Assembly: GCA_963680875.1 (NCBI GenBank)
Contig: OY804588.1
Coordinates: forward strand, 75,478,829-75,542,828
Source of the DNA: Bathymodiolus brooksi
Taxonomy: Eukaryota > Mollusca > Bivalvia > Mytilida > Modiolidae
Reading direction: 5' to 3'
Length of the DNA stretch: 64,000 nucleotides
The notes beneath the pieces are model-generated. The model was not told where the DNA came from and searched no databases. It worked only from the letters and a program-made list of their open reading frames with translations. The position numbers and the translations under genes were made by a program. Below are positions 51,301 through 62,159 of the stretch, piece after piece. Within the stretch, counting starts at the first letter, position 1; the number at the start of each line of letters is the position of its first letter.

Positions 51301-54067
51301 TACCCTTTGGTATCTTCAATTGATTTACGCTTTGGTATCTTCAACTGATTTACCCTTTGATATCTTCAACTGATTTACCTTTTGGTATCTTCACCTGATT
51401 TACCCTTTGGTATCTTCAACTAATTTACCCTTTGGTATCTTCAACTGATTTACCCTTTGGTATCTTCAACTAATTTATCTTTTGGTATCTTCAACTGATT
51501 TACCATTTGGTATCTTCAACTGATTCACTCTTTGATATCTTCAACTGATTTTACCTTTTGGTATCTTCAACTGATTTACCCTTTGGTATCTTCAACTGAT
51601 TTACCCTTTGGTATCTTCAACTAATTTACCCTTTGGTGTCTTCAACTGATTTACTCTTTGATATCTTCAACTGATTTACCCTTTGGTATTTTCACCTGAT
51701 TTACCCTTTGGTATCTTCAACTGATTTACCCTTTGGTATCTTCAACTGATTTATCCTTTGGTATCTTCAACTGATTTACCCTTTGGTATCTTCAACTGAT
51801 TTACCCTTTGATATCTTCAACTGATTTACCCTTTGGTATCTTCAACTGATTTATTCTTTTTATCTTCAACTGATTTACACTTTCGTATCTTCAACTGATT
51901 TACCCTTTGGTATCTTTAACTGATTTATCCTTTGGTATCTGCAACTGATTTACCCTTTTGTATCTTCAACTGATTTACCCTTTGGTATCTTCAACTGATT
52001 TATCCTTTGGTATCTTCAACTGATTTACACTTTCGTATCTTCACTGATTTACCCTTTGGTATCTTTAACTGATATATCCTTTGGTATCTTCAACTGATTT
52101 ACCCTTTGGTATCTTCAACTGATTTACCCTTTGGTATCTTCAACTGATTTACCCTTTGGTATCTTCAACTGATTTACCCTTTGGTATCTTCAACTGATTT
52201 ACCCTTTGATATCTTCAACTGATTTACCCTTTGGTATCTTCAACTGATTTACCCTTTGGTATCTTCAACTGATTTACACTTTCATATCTTCAACTGATTT
52301 ACCCTTTGGTATCTTTAACTGATTTACCCTTTGGTATCTTCAACTGATTTACCCTTTGGTATCTTCAACTGATTTACCCTTTGCTATCTTCAACTGATTT
52401 ACCCTTTGGTATCTGCAACTGATTTACCCTTTGGTATCTTCAACTGATTTATCCTTTGGTATCTTCATCTGATTTACCCTTTGGTATCTTCAACTGATTT
52501 ACCCTTTGGTATCTTCAACTGATTTACCCTTTGGTATCTTCAACTGATTTACACTTTCATATCTTCAACTGATTTACCATTTGGTATCTTTAACTGATTT
52601 ACCCTTTGGTATCTTCAACTGATTTACCCTTTGATATCTTCAACTGATTTACCCTTTGATATCTTCAACTGATTTATCCTTTGGTATCTTCAACTGATTT
52701 ACCCTTTGATATCTTCAACTGATTTACCATTTGGTATCTTCAACTGATTTACCCTTTCGTATCTTCAACTGATTTACCCTTTGGTTTCTTCAACTGATTT
52801 ACCCTTTGCTAACTTCAACTGATTTACCCTTTGGTATCTTCAACTGATTTACCCTTTGGTACCTTCAACTGATTTACCCTTTGGTATCTTCAACTGATTT
52901 ACCCTTTGGTATCTTCAACTGATTTACCCTTTGGTATCTTCAACTGATTTACCCTTTGGTATCTTCAACTGATTTATCCTTTGGTATCTTCAACTGATTT
53001 ATCCTTTGGTATCTTCAACTGATTTACCCTTTGGTATCTTCAACTGATTTACCCTTTGGTATCTTCAACTGATTTACCCTTTGGTATCTTCAACTGATTT
53101 ACACTTTCATATCTTCAACTGATTTACCCTTTGGTATCTTTAACTGATTTACCCTTTGGTATCTTCAACTGATTTACCCTTTGATATCTTCAACTGATTT
53201 ACCCTTTGATATCTTCAACTGATTTATCCTTTGGTATCTTCAACTGATTTACCCTTTGATATCTTCAACTGATTTACCATTTGGTATCTTCAACTGATTT
53301 ACCCTTTCGTATCTTCAACTGATTTACCCTTTGGTTTCTTCAACTGATTTACCCTTTGCTAACTTCAATTGATTTACCCTTTGGTATCTTCAACTGATTT
53401 ACCCTTTGGTATCTTCAACTGATTTACCCTTTGGTATCTTCAACTGATTTACCCTTTGGTATCTTCAACTGATTTACCATTTGGTATCTTCAACTGATTT
53501 ACCCTTTGGTATCTTCAACTGAGTTACCCTTTGGTATCTTCAACTGATTTACCCTTTGGTATCTTCAACTGATTTTCCCTTTGGTATCTTCAACTGATTT
53601 ACCCTTTGGTATCTTCAACTGAATTACCCTTTGGTATCTTCAACTGATTTATCCTTTGGTATCTTCAACTGATTTACCCTTTGGTATCTTCAACTGATTT
53701 ACCCTTTGGTATCTTCAACTGATTTACCATTTGGTATCTTCAACTGATTTACCCTTTGGTATCTTCAACTGAGTTACCCTTTGGTATCTTCAACTGATTT
53801 ACCCTTTGGTATCTTCAACTGATTTTCCCTTTGGTATCTTCAACTGATTTACCCTTTGGTATCTTCAACTGATTTACTTTTGGTATCTTCAACTGATTTA
53901 CCCTTTGGTATCTTCAACTGATTTATCCTTTGGTATCTTCAACTGATTTACCCTTTGGTATCTTCAACTGATTTATCCTTTGGTATCTTCAACTGATTTA
54001 CCTTTTGGTATCTTCAACTGATTTACCCTTTGGTATCTTCAACTGATTTACCCTTTGGTATCTTCAA
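48396..54067. repeat. 25-bp megasatellite, about 227 copies, grown from the same retroelement tail
   Basis: The unit is TGATTTACCCTTTGGTATCT, TCAAC. It equals the retroelement 3' end TGATTACCCCTTTGGTATCT, TCAAA with few changes, a shorter slice of the sequence that seeded the 65-bp array. Variants include GGTATC/GATATC, ACTGAT/ACTAAT, CACCTG and CACTTTC. Block duplications exist: rare variants between about 48746 and 50060 recur 2049 bp downstream. Confidence 0.97.
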
Positions 54068-54316
54068 ACTCTTCTTGTCAAAAGTATATTTTTCATTCAG
54101 ACGCTAGTTCAGTTGTCCAGACCAGCCTTTCCTCAAAATACTGCCACACTCGCTGACCACCAAGAATTCGTATTGTCCAAGAGGTGGCCTTCGTAAGAAA
54201 AATTTCTAATGTGGAGATTCAGTATTTGTTGTCTTGTATATTTTGCAATATAATAACAAGAACCGCCAATATCAGTTACATTTATTACCATGTACAGTTT
54301 TCAGGACCTAGTGGGG

Positions 54317-54553
54317 GCTGTAGTGGTCGTGATGGTATGGTAGTTGTATTTAAAACTACCTATGCAATCATTACCTATCATCACTAACGGTGTGAGTACG
54401 AATCCCTTTCAGGCGAGGTGTAATCGATACAACATTATGTGATAAAAGTTTGTCACTGACTTGTGGCAGGTCGGCGGTTTTCTCCTCCAATAAAACTTAG
54501 CGTCACGATATAACTGAAATATTGTTGAAAGTGGCATTAAACACCATAACTCC
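54317..54553 (+). mobile_element. SINE-B, plus strand
   Basis: The tRNA-like head includes GTGGTCGTGATGGTATGG and GAGTACGAATCCC (diverged B box). The body has TTTGTCACTGACTTGTGGC and the tail GAAATATTGTTGAAAGTGGC and ATTAAACACCATAAC. Confidence 0.85.
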
Positions 54554-54559
54554 TCACCC

Positions 54560-55368
54560 TCAGAACCTGGTTTGCCGAGTCATTCAGCTCATTGACTACC
54601 ATGTGTATGGTATTTACGATATAACTGAAAAATTGCCGAAAGTGTCTAACTCATTAGTTTCTAAACTGGATGTACTAGTGTGTTACGGAAATGGAACCTT
54701 GTATATAGTTTTTCATCTCTGTCACCTAATAGTCCTTAATCTCTGGAATAAATTATAACGCAAACTCAGTTTGTAGATGAGAGTTCCACAACGGGCGCCG
54801 AACATTGAGCAGGAATTTTTTTTTCTTCTACAAAAAACACATTTGTTACAATAGTATGTACTGTCTTCCTATTATTTCAGTTTTTTTGTTTTGTGTTGTA
54901 TAATTCGAGTAATTGCATTGTTCTCAATTGATATTTTGCAATTTTTTTCTCTCATATATATATATATATCTATTTTCAATGTCTACACAAATGTCAACCC
55001 CTTCACGAAATATATTCTGCATACTTCAATTCTTTCCCTGACATTTATGCAAGCATAAATATTACAAAACTAGCATATCCTTTCCTTAATCTCATGAGTA
55101 ATATATGACGATGCAAATGTTTATAAAATTATGGTTATGTGTGATTAACTCTACGTTCATTTTCGTTGAGATCTGGTTTAATTGACGTAGGGAATGCGCA
55201 TAGCCGGTGGAAAACACGAACAAACTTGATCAAATAAATTGCATATATTTTAAAATCTTGCCAAGAGTTCCTTGTTGTGAAAGACACTGTGTTAAATATA
55301 ACTACCACAAGACCACGTCACCGAAGTCCAACATGACCATTTGGGTCAGGTGACTTGCTAATTTCTTG
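54560..55368. other. Region 3' of gene 3, no recognised gene
   Basis: 54600-54640 repeats part of a SINE tail (GATATAACTGAAAAATTGCC). 54955-54970 is a short AT dinucleotide run. Nothing else is recognised. Confidence 0.4.
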
Positions 55369-56008
55369 CTAATTGTTTTCCCTTCGTCGAGAAAAATCTA
55401 ATAATTGCACAAAGCTTCCATTAAAATGCTTTCCAAATTTATATTTTGAAGGTGGATATGATTTTTCCAGACTGATTGTTCTGTTATTCACATTTATACG
55501 TCTATCATCTACAAAATCATAAAATCCACTGGTCCCCTTAATATGTTCGAGTGCATATTGGGGCAGGCTTGGCCGAAATGCTAAATGATTTATCATCATC
55601 CATAGATACATTACCGAGGTTGTCCGAAGTTCTGATTTGTTATGGTTCCAAAGTGGAATCGGTTTACTGTAGTTTTTCAATAGTGAGTCATTTTCTGCAT
55701 CATACATGTAAATATCGAACCCATCTTTCCCAATTGAGATTGTCGGTATGACTGACACCACCGGGGATAAATAATTTTTTCGTTGAAACTTTCTCTGATA
55801 CAGCGAAAATGTAATAGCTTGTGCAAATATATGATAAACATGGCGTTCCTCTTGTAGATATGAACCATGACCCTCAGTGTCTTCTTGTGATTTTTCCTTA
55901 GCTTCTTCATTATCCAGATGTTCAGTAGTCTCTGACGGTACCATTATACTACACACAGCAGTTGGTCCAGAAACATTTGGATATAACAAAATATCAGGCT
56001 TACAGTCA
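55369..56008 (-). CDS. Gene 3 exon c, 3' piece (PD-(D/E)XK-like region)
   Basis: Open for 213 codons to TAA. It contains KPDILLYPNVSGPTAVC, AQAITFSLYQRKFQRKNYLS, VVSVIPTISIGKDGFDIYMY and the end LLDFSRRRENN. The 5' boundary coincides with a SINE-B fragment; the AG at 56009-56010 is SINE-derived and would be phase 2, which does not fit exon b. Confidence 0.6.
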
Positions 56009-56257
56009 CTGACAAACTTTATCACATAATGTTGTACACCTCGCTCTGTTCGAGATTCGAACTCACAACATCAGTGGTATATTTACAATGTAATACTAGT
56101 TCACCAAATGTGGAGCAGAAAGTGCCTACCCTTCCGGAGCACTTAAGTTCACTTTCGGTGTTTCATAGGCTAGTGCTGCTCAATCTTTATGGCTCGGAAG
56201 ATCATTGGTTGTATTTTAGTCCTTTTCGGCCATTGTATTGTCTGTCCTTCGAGTTAC
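56009..56257. mobile_element. Retroelement-tail and SINE-B fragments inside gene 3 exon c
   Basis: 56097-56255 is a YIDD retroelement tail on the plus strand (CCTTCCGGAGCACTTAAG, GGCCATTGTATTGTCTGTCC). 56009-56085 is a SINE-B piece on the minus strand (TGATAAAGTTTGTCAG on the gene strand). Together they separate the two halves of the exon. Confidence 0.75.
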
Positions 56258-56313
56258 AAAAGTATAAGCCACTTCGTGTTCCTTACAGATATGTTTGGAT
56301 AATAAAGTTTCAG
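56258..56313 (-). CDS. Gene 3 exon c, 5' piece before the insertion
   Basis: The acceptor is ACATGCAG, phase 1 matching exon b. It encodes ETLLSKHICKEHEVAYTF and is then cut by retroelement sequence. The piece fits as the first helix of the nuclease-like domain continued at 56008. Confidence 0.5.
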
Positions 56314-56342
56314 CTGCATGTTGTACCAGTAAACAATAATAT

Positions 56343-56483
56343 ACAATTACAGACTTTTGTAGAAGTGAATATGAGTTTTTATTGACCTGTAAAATAATAT
56401 GACCGAAGCATTCGGCTTCGGTCAATATTGGTTTTGCAGGTCAATAAAAACTCATATTCACTGATACAAAAGTATGTAATTGT
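56343..56483. repeat. Fold-back element with GACCGAAGC stem top
   Basis: 56343-56409 pairs with 56415-56483 (GTGAATATGAGTTTTTATTG against CAATAAAAACTCATATTCAC) around a 5-base loop. It lies about 30 bp upstream of gene 3 exon c. Confidence 0.9.
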
Positions 56484-56647
56484 TTTATTACATATACTCT
56501 AAGGCTTATGACGTCACCCGGTGAATATCACTTTCAGCAGGTGTATACCATTATTTATTGACTGCTAGACTTTACTTAGCTAAAGTACGGATATTTACAG
56601 TCATTATTTAATAATGTAATTAACTGCACTAAGTTAGCTGAAATGTA

Positions 56648-56713
56648 TATTCATTCACAGGCCACAAATCTACTTGATACAAAGAAATGTAAATTTTGTG
56701 GCTTGTGAATGAT
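56648..56713. repeat. Short fold-back
   Basis: ATTCATTCACAGGCCACAAA pairs with TTTGTGGCTTGTGAATGAT with one mismatch, about 15 bases apart. Confidence 0.75.
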
Positions 56714-56758
56714 ATTAAAATAATATGAATTTCATAACTACAATATCAAACGTCTTAC

Positions 56759-56977
56759 CCATTCCAGTATTGCCATAGATAACATCCCTCCGACATGTAT
56801 GACTGTCGTAACATGGACACCGTTTAGGTTTATATAAATATTCGTTAGAAATCATGTAAGGTGCATAACTAGGGTATATCAGTTTAGACATGAGGTGAAT
56901 GGCTAGAATTGTTGATTCTTCTGCTCCTTTAAAATCATTCTCAGTAAGCAATGTTTTCAGACAGGTCTCATGGTACT
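56759..56977 (-). CDS. Gene 3 exon b
   Basis: The acceptor is TCGCCTTTTTCAG and the donor GTAAGA; the exon is 219 bp, phase 1 to 1. It encodes EYHETCLKTLLTENDFKGAE, then YKPKRCPCYDSHTCRRDV and GNTGMG. The Cys cluster CPCYDSHTC could bind metal, but this is not established. Confidence 0.75.
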
Positions 56978-57471
56978 CTGAAAAAGGCGAAATAAAACAT
57001 CTTTCTGATGATACTCTGAAAAGCGACAGTTATCATGTACCATCAAAACAAAACTACATTTCACGTGGTATTCAGGAGGTGAATGCTTGAAGTTGTTCGT
57101 ATGGCATTCTGCATATATGTGAAATCGAACAACAATTAGAGTAGAACCCTCGATATGTCGGAAAACATTAAACAAGCAATATTTGGTTTAAGGCTTAGAA
57201 TGTTAAGTGATCTAAACAGTTGGTTTACTATTAGTGACCTGGATATTCACATGTCCTAATTTTGTACCTACATATATTTGTATATGATACGTATTTATTC
57301 ATTAAGCACAATATTACCCCAATACAGGTTGGAGGTAATATAACACCCTGGAATACAAAGATCATACAATTAAAATTATGACTCAACAGAAGAAAACAAC
57401 ACATAAAAAATAGTTCACTGTCAATGAGTATCTGTTACATGTGAAAGTGAAAAGTCTAAAAATATAATGTA

Positions 57472-57912
57472 TACTTGCTGCTAACAAGGAAGCTACTGAA
57501 CCAAGGGTTCCTTTTGGTAAAGCTGAAGTCATCACTTCGAACATTTTACGGTCGCCACCATGACTTGGTTGACGTTATGGAATATCTGTGTCACAAATGA
57601 CCACGAATATGTTCCACTTGTCGGAAACACTTCCCGGTTCTTTCCTCATTCACGACTTATTACCGGGTTTGTAACTAGATTAACACGACGGGTGCCACTA
57701 GTGGAGCAGGAACTGCTTACCCTTCCGGAGCACATGAGTTCACCCTCGGTTTTTAGTGGGGTTCGTGTTACTCGATCATTAGTTTTATATGTATGTTTTG
57801 TTGATCATTGTTTGTCCTTTTGTACTTTTTTCTTTTGGCCATTGTGTTGTCTGTTCTTCTACGGTTGATATACGGTTTCTGATTGCCCCTTTGGTATCTT
57901 CAAACTCTTCTA
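57472..57912 (+). mobile_element. YIDD retroelement tail, well preserved
   Basis: Runs from TTGCTGCTAACAAGGAAGC through TTACGGTCGCCACCATGACT, GAGCAGGAACTGCTTACCC and TTTTTAGTGGGGTTCGTG to TTGCCCCTTTGGTATCTTC and AAACTCTTCT. It is the best single reference in this window for comparing the satellite units. It lies in the intron between gene 3 exons a and b. Confidence 0.85.
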
Positions 57913-58142
57913 AGGTTATCTTCATTAAATGCAAAGGACATACTGATAGTGTTTATATCATTAAAATAAAGTTCAAATAGATGTGAATTTTCAATACAAT
58001 TTAAATAAATAAATATTTCAGGTTTGAAAACAATTCAAGCATTTTTCACATGTCCTTAATCTATCATCACTATAAAATTTACATAAATGTGGCTAGCAAT
58101 AACATAGATTATTAGACATATAAGATATGATGGCTTGGCTTG

Positions 58143-58324
58143 GTGTTATGGTGTTTAGCGCCACTTTCAACAATATTTCAGTTTTATTGTTGCGGACAGT
58201 TTTATTGGTGGAGTAAACCGGAGTGCCTGGAGAAAGTCACGGGCCTGTCTGTCGCAAGTCACTGACAAACTTTATTACATAATGTTGTATCGAGTACACC
58301 TCGTCATGAACGGGATTCGAACCA
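58143..58324 (-). mobile_element. SINE-B, partial
   Basis: Tail GGTGTTTAGCGCCACTTTC, CAATATTTCAGTTTTATTG, body AAGTCACTGACAAACTTTA, and B-box region GAACGGGATTCGAACC. It is cut within the tRNA-like head. Confidence 0.8.
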
Positions 58325-58339
58325 GAAGATATGAGAAAG

Positions 58340-58800
58340 ACAGACGATATCAATAAATGTTAAAGAAAACCGAAGATGCAATCGAAAAGTTGACAATCCA
58401 GTGACACAGGCAACATTGACAATTCAGGGACACAGGCAACATTGACAATCCAGTGACACAGGCAACATTGACAATTCAGGGACACAGGCAACATTGACAA
58501 TCCAGTGACACAGGCAACATTGACAATTCAGGGACACAGGCAACATAACATTGACAATCCAGTGACAAAGGCAACATTGACAATTCAGGGACACAGGCAA
58601 CATTGACAATCCAGTGCCACCGGCAACATTAGACACACGGTACAGAACGAAGACAAGCAAAAAAACAACAGCCCAGAATACTAAAAAGATGAGCCACATA
58701 AACCCCATCAAGAAGGCCGAGGGTGAACAAAGGTGTTCGCGAATGGTAAGCATTTCACGTTTCTTAAAAGACACCAAGGCGTGGTAAAACATCGTGTGGC
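58340..58800 (-). repeat. Dispersed repeat, family B, host of the 26-bp array
   Basis: The left end AATGTTAAAGAAAACCGAAG corresponds to CTTCGGTTTTCTCTAACG in other copies. The right part has CACGGTACAGAACGAAGAC and GTGAACAAAGGTGTTCGCG. Confidence 0.75.
58391..58630. repeat. 26-bp minisatellite, about 9 copies, inside a family B repeat
   Basis: The unit is GACAATCCAGTGACACAGGC plus AACATT, alternating with AATTCAGGG versions. Its reverse complement matches the family B core (CAATGTTGCTTGTG, CTGAATTGTC), and family B sequence flanks it on both sides (58350-58390 and 58631-58760). It is therefore an internal expansion. Confidence 0.92.
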
Positions 58801-59344
58801 CAAAAAATACAAAAAAGAGACAAAGACCAACAATAATCGAGGTTAAAATACACAGAAAACTAAACATAAGCAACATGGATCCTAAAAACATGGGTGAACT
58901 TACTTGTATGTGTTCCGGAGAGAAAAGCAGTTCCCGTCACTAGACATTGACTTGACCAATGTGACAATTCATTGAAGTACAAATATTAGGCCTTCCTTTG
59001 GATATTTTTGTCCTCTTATAATTGATTGTCTTGCATTCCAATAGAACGGCCAGAGGGTGTGTTGTCTTGAGCAATGCAATCGTGCTGGACACCAGCATAC
59101 GTAAAATAAATACGAATAATATACGTGTAAAATAAAGCATAAATCTCATACAAATCAAATATGAATAAAGACGAACCGAACATCAGGCAACCTACGGTAT
59201 CTTGTTAAATGCGAAATTAATCTGGTGTAACGATGCTTCTGGGGGTACATGCGGTGTCATCTGAATATTATTTTAGGGAATGCATAACATCAACGTCATG
59301 TGAAGACTGATAAAGAGTTCCAATCGATTTTGGTAAAATGAAGT

Positions 59345-59575
59345 TATGGTTGGTTTATGGTGTTTAACGCCACTTACACCAATATTTCAATTATATCATG
59401 GCGGTCAGTTTTATTGGTGGAGGAAACCAGAGTTCCCGGAGAAAACCACCGACCTGTCGAAAGTCACTGACAAACTTTTTCACATAACATTGTATCGAGT
59501 ACACGTCTCCATAAACGGGTCTCGAACTCAGAGCTTTTGTGGTGATAGGCACTGATTGCATGGGTAGTTGTAAAT
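59345..59575 (-). mobile_element. SINE-B, near full length
   Basis: Tail GGTGTTTAACGCCACTTAC, body TTGGTGGAGGAAACCAGAG and AAGTCACTGACAAACTTTT, and head CGGGTCTCGAACTCAGAGC and CACTGATTGCATGGGTAG. It lies in gene 3 intron 1. Confidence 0.87.
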
Positions 59576-59626
59576 TGAAGTTATATCTAAATCTTAAAAT
59601 GACAAGATGACATATTATATATTTAC

Positions 59627-60089
59627 CCTTTTCTGCAAAAAATGTTTGAAGTGCCGCTATAGGGGGTAGAAGATTGGCAGGAGGTTGTTCTCCATCCACA
59701 ATAAAACGTCTCATATGTTCAAAACCCTCTTCATAAATGTCAGAAAAGTAGGTGGCAAAGGAATGATAAAGATGGTGCTGATCCTCTGGTATTAAGACAG
59801 GATTTGTATAGTTAAAATCTCTATCTACTGTGTAAAGTAATGCATTAGTGATGGCTCTCTTAGAATTGTGACCGAATACACATTCGACATTGTATGGCGC
59901 CAGTTTCACTCTTTCCTCTGTCATAATCCGGTCAAGAGCCTCCGTCACATTCCTGGAAAATATTCCATGTGAAGTGCAATATCTCCGAGCAAAATACAAT
60001 CCTAGATTATATTGTTTAATATATTTAAAGTGACTGACAAATCCCTTTTGTCTGAGAAATCTTACCATCAAATGTCTTGAAGTTGTCAT
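59627..60089 (-). CDS. Gene 3 exon a
   Basis: 154 codons plus one base, donor GTAAAT. It encodes MTTSRHLMVRFLRQKGFVSH, later RRYCTSHGIFSRNVTEALDR and ALQTFFAEKG. The uninterrupted length and clean donor support a real coding exon. No family is recognised. A SINE-B lies 50 bp into the following intron. Confidence 0.75.
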
Positions 60090-60369
60090 GATTTACATTT
60101 GATGAAATATCAACACAATTTGTAAATACATTGTATTTGTACAATGATAAAAATGTGCTCTCATACAGAGGGGAATTCACCTGGTCAGTTTAATATTTAA
60201 CTAATGTTATCAAATTCTACGGTCGTCATCACAATCTGGTTGACCGTTACGAAATATCCCTATCTCAGATGACAATGGATCTTTGACTTTTTACGTAGAT
60301 GTTTTCTTTACTCTATCACTGCCAAATCTTTTACCGGACATGACTGTAAATATGAGTAACAGGATGGGT

Positions 60370-60725
60370 TTCTTATAAGAAGCAGGAACTTTTTACCATT
60401 CGCGAACACACGAGTTCACCCTGTTCTTTTGGTCGAGTTCAAGTCGCTCATCTTTTTAGGTTTTTTTTGTGTCTTTACGTTCAGAGTTCCGCATTGTGAT
60501 GTTCGTTACGATTTCCGCATAAAAACGTTCGGTTTGTCTTTACGTCCAGTTGTTTGTAGCAGGGCTCATGTCTTATTTACGTTATTTGTGTTTGCCTGCT
60601 TATAGTGGTGTACAACACATATTGTGTTGAGTTTTGTTTTTCTTCGTCCTGTGTACCCTATGTTGCAAGTATCTCAGGATTGTCCCTTTTTGATTGCCCC
60701 TTCGGTATTCTCTAACGTTTATTTA
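60370..60725 (+). repeat. Dispersed repeat, family B, long copy
   Basis: TTATAAGAAGCAGGAACTTT, AGAGTTCCGCATTGTGATG, TTTACGTCCAGTTGTTTG, CTTATTTACGTTATTTGTG, CAGGATTGTCCC and TATTCTCTAACGTTTATTT. It is the most complete family B copy here and shows no ORF. Confidence 0.75.
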
Positions 60726-60844
60726 TAAAATTGCGAATAAAATTGCACATTAAAATGTTGATATTAAAAACCTATATCTACGCCGGTTTTATTAAGTGAT
60801 AAGAAAAAAGTAATTGTTTGATTAGGCTTCGAAAAGATTAAGAT

Positions 60845-61055
60845 ATAGAATAAATTTTGAAGATACCAAAGGCGTAATAAGCATCCGTACATCGGAGCAG
60901 GACACAAAAGAAAAAGGACAACCAATGATCACAAAACACAAATAAGAACACTAAAGATTGATCAACACGAACCCCACAAAAAACCGTGGTAAAGTCATGT
61001 GTTCCGGAAAAGTCAGCAGTTCCTGTTCCATTTGTAGCATCCGTCATGTTACTGA
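60845..61055 (-). mobile_element. YIDD retroelement tail, minus strand
   Basis: On the plus strand it shows TTTGAAGATACCAAAGGCG, AACCCCACAAAAAACCG and TCAGCAGTTCCTGTTCC, the reverse complement of the tail. A 26-bp array starts at its 5'-truncated border. Confidence 0.8.
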
Positions 61056-61065
61056 TAAACGACAT

Positions 61066-61273
61066 GAACATCAACAACAATCCATAAACACGAACATCAA
61101 CAACAATCCATAAACACGAACATCAACAACAATCCATAAACACGAACATCAACAACAATCCATAAACACGAACATCAACAACAATCCATAAACACGAACA
61201 TCAACAACAATCCATAAACACGAACATCAACAACAATCCATAAACACGAACATCAACAACAATCCATAAACAC
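61066..61273. repeat. 26-bp tandem array, 8 nearly identical copies
   Basis: The unit is AACATCAACAACAATCCATA plus AACACG. Almost complete identity between units indicates recent growth or homogenisation. It abuts the minus-strand retroelement tail. Confidence 0.95.
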
Positions 61274-61662
61274 TCTAAATGTACTAAGTAAACATATATC
61301 TTATGTATCCTAGTTAAACGTAAGATATCTGTAGAAATTTAGTTAATGATCTTACTGCAAATTTCTACAACAGATCATGAAAATGGAAAATTTCAGATAT
61401 TTCAACATTTGTCAAGGGATGGAGGAAATACTATTTTTGCATAATTTAGTACCGATATTCTGATAGCATTGCTTCACTATTGTATCATGCTATAACACAA
61501 ATGTAAATAAAGTGTAAATTAATTATTGTCGGTGGTCAACACAAAAGAAAAGATAAAAATATCAAGAATTTATGTCAAATGGTTACGTGCTTACAGATGA
61601 AAATGAGTTATAGCATATTTACCATTATGGTCACATGTTTTTGCGCTGCCGTGACGAACCGC

Positions 61663-62017
61663 ATCGGTGCTGTAATGGTAATCGTGCTCGCCTCGAGTGC
61701 GGTAGATCGTGGGTTGGAGCCCCGATCAGGTCAAACCAAAGACTATAAAATTGTGTTGCTTCTCCGCTAAAGCACGCAGCAATAAGGAGAAAGAGCAAAG
61801 ATTGGTTGGCTCGGAATCAAGATAATGTGTCCTAATGGGGCGACATGTCTATCGGCGGACTGTTGTTTCAGTGAGCTAACACTAAAAATCCAACTAAGCC
61901 TGTTGGTCTAGTACAAAGCTGATCTCTGATCATCATTTCATTGAAAATTAACTTGTTTTCGTCATGATATAGCTGCAAAATTGCTGAATTGGCGTTAAAC
62001 AATCACTCACTCACTGC
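61663..62017 (+). mobile_element. SINE-A, full length
   Basis: Head GCATCGGTGCTGTAATGG and GATCGTGGGTTGGAGCCCC (B box with one change), body GTGTCCTAATGGGGCGACA, tail GAATTGGCGTTAAACAATC and ACTCACTCACT. Confidence 0.88.
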
Positions 62018-62159
62018 AGTGACGAGAAAACTATCATTTTGTAGCTGACCAGCCAATATTTTTTTATGTGTAATTAAGTTTCTATGAAAAAATATTTAGC
62101 CAATTGAAACAAAAACAGACATTTTGTAAAGCATATTTGACGAAGCAACTGTATTCAAC

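Larger units (their letters stand above)
55369..60089 (-). pseudogene. Three-exon gene of unknown function with a nuclease-like last exon, interrupted by transposon sequence
   Basis: Exon a (60089-59627) starts with ATG in MTTSRHLMVRFLRQKGF. Exon b (56977-56759) joins in phase 1. Exon c starts at 56313 in phase 1 with ETLLSKHICKEHEVAYTF, is cut at 56258, and resumes at about 56008 with DCKPDILLYPN, ending at TAA (55369). The gap 56009-56257 is retroelement and SINE sequence. Exon c has a layout like PD-(D/E)XK enzymes: a Glu-bearing helix, a PD motif in KPDILLYP, then AQAITFSLYQ and FDIYMYD. The expected ExK is replaced by a stretch reading VCSIMV, so catalysis looks lost. Exons a and b are not recognised. 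It is called a pseudogene because no in-phase splice bridges the insertion; a polymorphic insertion or unseen exon could change this. Confidence 0.6.

Noticed and set aside
56216..56425. A 69-residue ORF starting in the 56343-56483 fold-back
   Set aside because: Only the part from 56313 to 56258 fits as exon sequence. The start lies in the hairpin and the end in retroelement sequence.
58424..58891. 155-residue ORF with CCLCHWIVNV repeats
   Set aside because: Produced by the 26-bp array and family B repeat; no coding support.
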